In this document: one piece after another, positions 31,345 through 32,040 of the stretch
Layout: the number at the start of each line of letters is the position of its first letter
Position numbering within the stretch: position 1 is the stretch's first letter
Source: Bacillota bacterium
Lineage (GTDB): Bacteria > Bacillota > Clostridia > Christensenellales > SZUA-584
NCBI GenBank assembly: GCA_023410595.1
Contig: JAEYPO010000020.1
Coordinates: 1-32,040 of the forward strand
Reading direction: 5' to 3'
DNA: 32,040 nt
Notes under the pieces: model-generated
The model's input: only the letters and a program-made list of their open reading frames with translations
The model's database searches: none
What the model was told of the DNA's origin: nothing
Program-made: the position numbers and the translations under genes

Positions 31345-31373
31345 ATCATAACACATTGCGTATAAATATGCAA
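31345..31373 (-). promoter_or_regulatory. promoter of the ABC transporter operon
   Basis: On the minus strand TTGCAT (31368-31373), exactly 17 bp, TATGAT (31345-31350) with a TGT extension. It gives a leader of about 35-40 nt. The -35 box lies in the palindrome at 31357-31374. Confidence 0.7.
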
Positions 31374-31447
31374 TATATATATTATAAAAACGCGATTTGA
31401 TGCATACATATGCATATTGCCTGTATTAAACTGTATACATATGCCTT
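31357..31447. promoter_or_regulatory. three ARG-box-like palindromes (ArgR/AhrC operator candidates)
   Basis: Compared with the ARG box TNTGNATWWWWATNCANA: 31357-31374 and 31399-31416 each match 12 of 14 fixed positions, and 31430-31447 is weaker. The middle site contains ATGCATA-CA-TATGCAT, a perfect palindrome. Spacings are 42 and 31 bp, four and three helical turns. The first covers the -35 and spacer of the transporter promoter. Confidence 0.55.
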
Positions 31448-31769
31448 TATATATACAAGCCGACCGTTATGTGTAAATAAAGGCGATAGCTGTATAAGGC
31501 CTTTCGCCAAACCGGTTTTGGGCTGTAAGTCCCGTTTGATCGCCCGCGGTTCGCAGATGCTGCGCAATACAGCGCTGCGGCTCATATTAGCTGCGCAATT
31601 TTGAAAGATCATCGCAGGCCTCCTTAAAGGGAACGAGGTATTAATATATATAAAATAATATCACGGAGCGGGGGCAATTATAACTTGTTATGAGCGGCCG
31701 TGAGCGAAACTGCGGCGTATATTTAACTTAAGAACATGCAAACGAAAAAATCTGTATTGGAGAATACAT
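31448..31769. other. gene-free stretch, nothing firm
   Basis: No supported gene. AT-rich ends enclose a moderately GC-rich middle with a repeated GCTGCGCAAT (about 31559 and 31591). I could not fold it into a tRNA or a known small RNA. A promoter for the last gene must lie here but no convincing pair of boxes was seen. Confidence 0.4.
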
Positions 31770-32040
31770 ATGAATTTAAACGAGCTTAAGAGAAACGAAA
31801 ATAAACTCAGGAGAAGGCTGGGCGACGATCAGTACGAGAAGATATACACAGCGCAGCAAAGGATAGAGGCGCTGCGCGGCAAGGCGGCAAACAAGCAGCA
31901 GGGCGCGGGCGGAGATACCGACAATATGTTCTATACAAACAGACCAGATAGTGGTATAATACCCAATAAACCGTCGATAGCGGATTACCGCCGGGGCATA
32001 GAGGACATAAGCGCTAAGATAGAAAGCCTTAACAAGCAGC
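31770..32040 (+). CDS. coiled-coil protein of unknown function, 3' end cut by window
   Basis: Ninety codons from ATG 31770 (GGAGA 6 nt upstream) to the window end, with no stop. The start MNLNELKRNENKLRRRLG and the segment QYEKIYTAQQRIEALRGKA are strongly helical and charged, then a Gln/Gly-rich loop and another helix (YRRGIEDISAKIESLNKQ). No signal peptide and no recognised family. The adenine-rich start and clean codon use support a real gene. Confidence 0.65.
   Translation, partial: MNLNELKRNENKLRRRLGDDQYEKIYTAQQRIEALRGKAANKQQGAGGDTDNMFYTNRPDSGIIPNKPSIADYRRGIEDISAKIESLNKQ

Noticed and set aside
31487..31620. tRNA or small structured RNA before the last gene
   Set aside because: No cloverleaf, CCA-end or known small-RNA core could be formed by eye.

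Overview
The window reads as Bacillota (Clostridia) chromosome. Genes are dense, have strong GGAGG-type ribosome binding sites, use ATA (Ile) and AGG (Arg) codons very heavily at moderately high GC, and include Clostridia-type families (DUF6485, EAL-HDOD, a DUF2975-like/XRE pair, PdaA-like deacetylases). A Christensenella-like lineage is a guess from codon use only. No tRNA, rRNA, integrase or CRISPR array was seen.

Positions 1 to about 13.1 kb are the structural and lysis part of a P22-like (podovirus-type) prophage, all on the + strand: a 5'-truncated portal, a XhlA-like membrane protein, scaffold, coat, a small head protein, two connector-region genes, two collagen/collar tail-fibre genes, a large P22 gp10-like tail-hub candidate, another fibre protein, an AT-rich DNRLRE-like protein and an NlpC/P60 plus PG_binding_1 endolysin. 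At the left edge the first 11 codons of what looks like an IS30-family transposase read leftward out of the window, and the portal frame opens abruptly next to it, so an insertion appears to have beheaded the portal gene. Palindromic repeats are common here: one lies in frame inside the portal, a relative follows its stop codon, and 89-bp tandem repeats precede the scaffold gene.

Positions 13.1 to 22.7 kb hold + strand genes: a three-gene operon (DUF2975-like membrane protein, YozG-like HTH regulator, lipoprotein) behind two identical-arm palindromes 42 bp apart; a PlsC acyltransferase with a zinc ribbon; two polysaccharide deacetylases; a MATE exporter; a nucleotidyltransferase behind a structured leader with an intrinsic terminator; a GNAT acetyltransferase; and a HicAB toxin-antitoxin pair.

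Positions 22.8 to 32 kb hold a small Cys-rich DUF6485 protein and an alpha/beta hydrolase (both -), a ddl-murF cell-wall operon (+), an EAL-HDOD signalling protein (-), mgsA methylglyoxal synthase (+), and a polar amino-acid ABC transporter (-; binding protein, permease, ATPase). The transporter promoter is overlapped by an ARG-box-like palindrome with further copies upstream, which points to ArgR control and arginine or a related amino acid as substrate. The leaders of ddl-murF and mgsA carry related repeats. The last gene is a partial coiled-coil protein cut by the window end.
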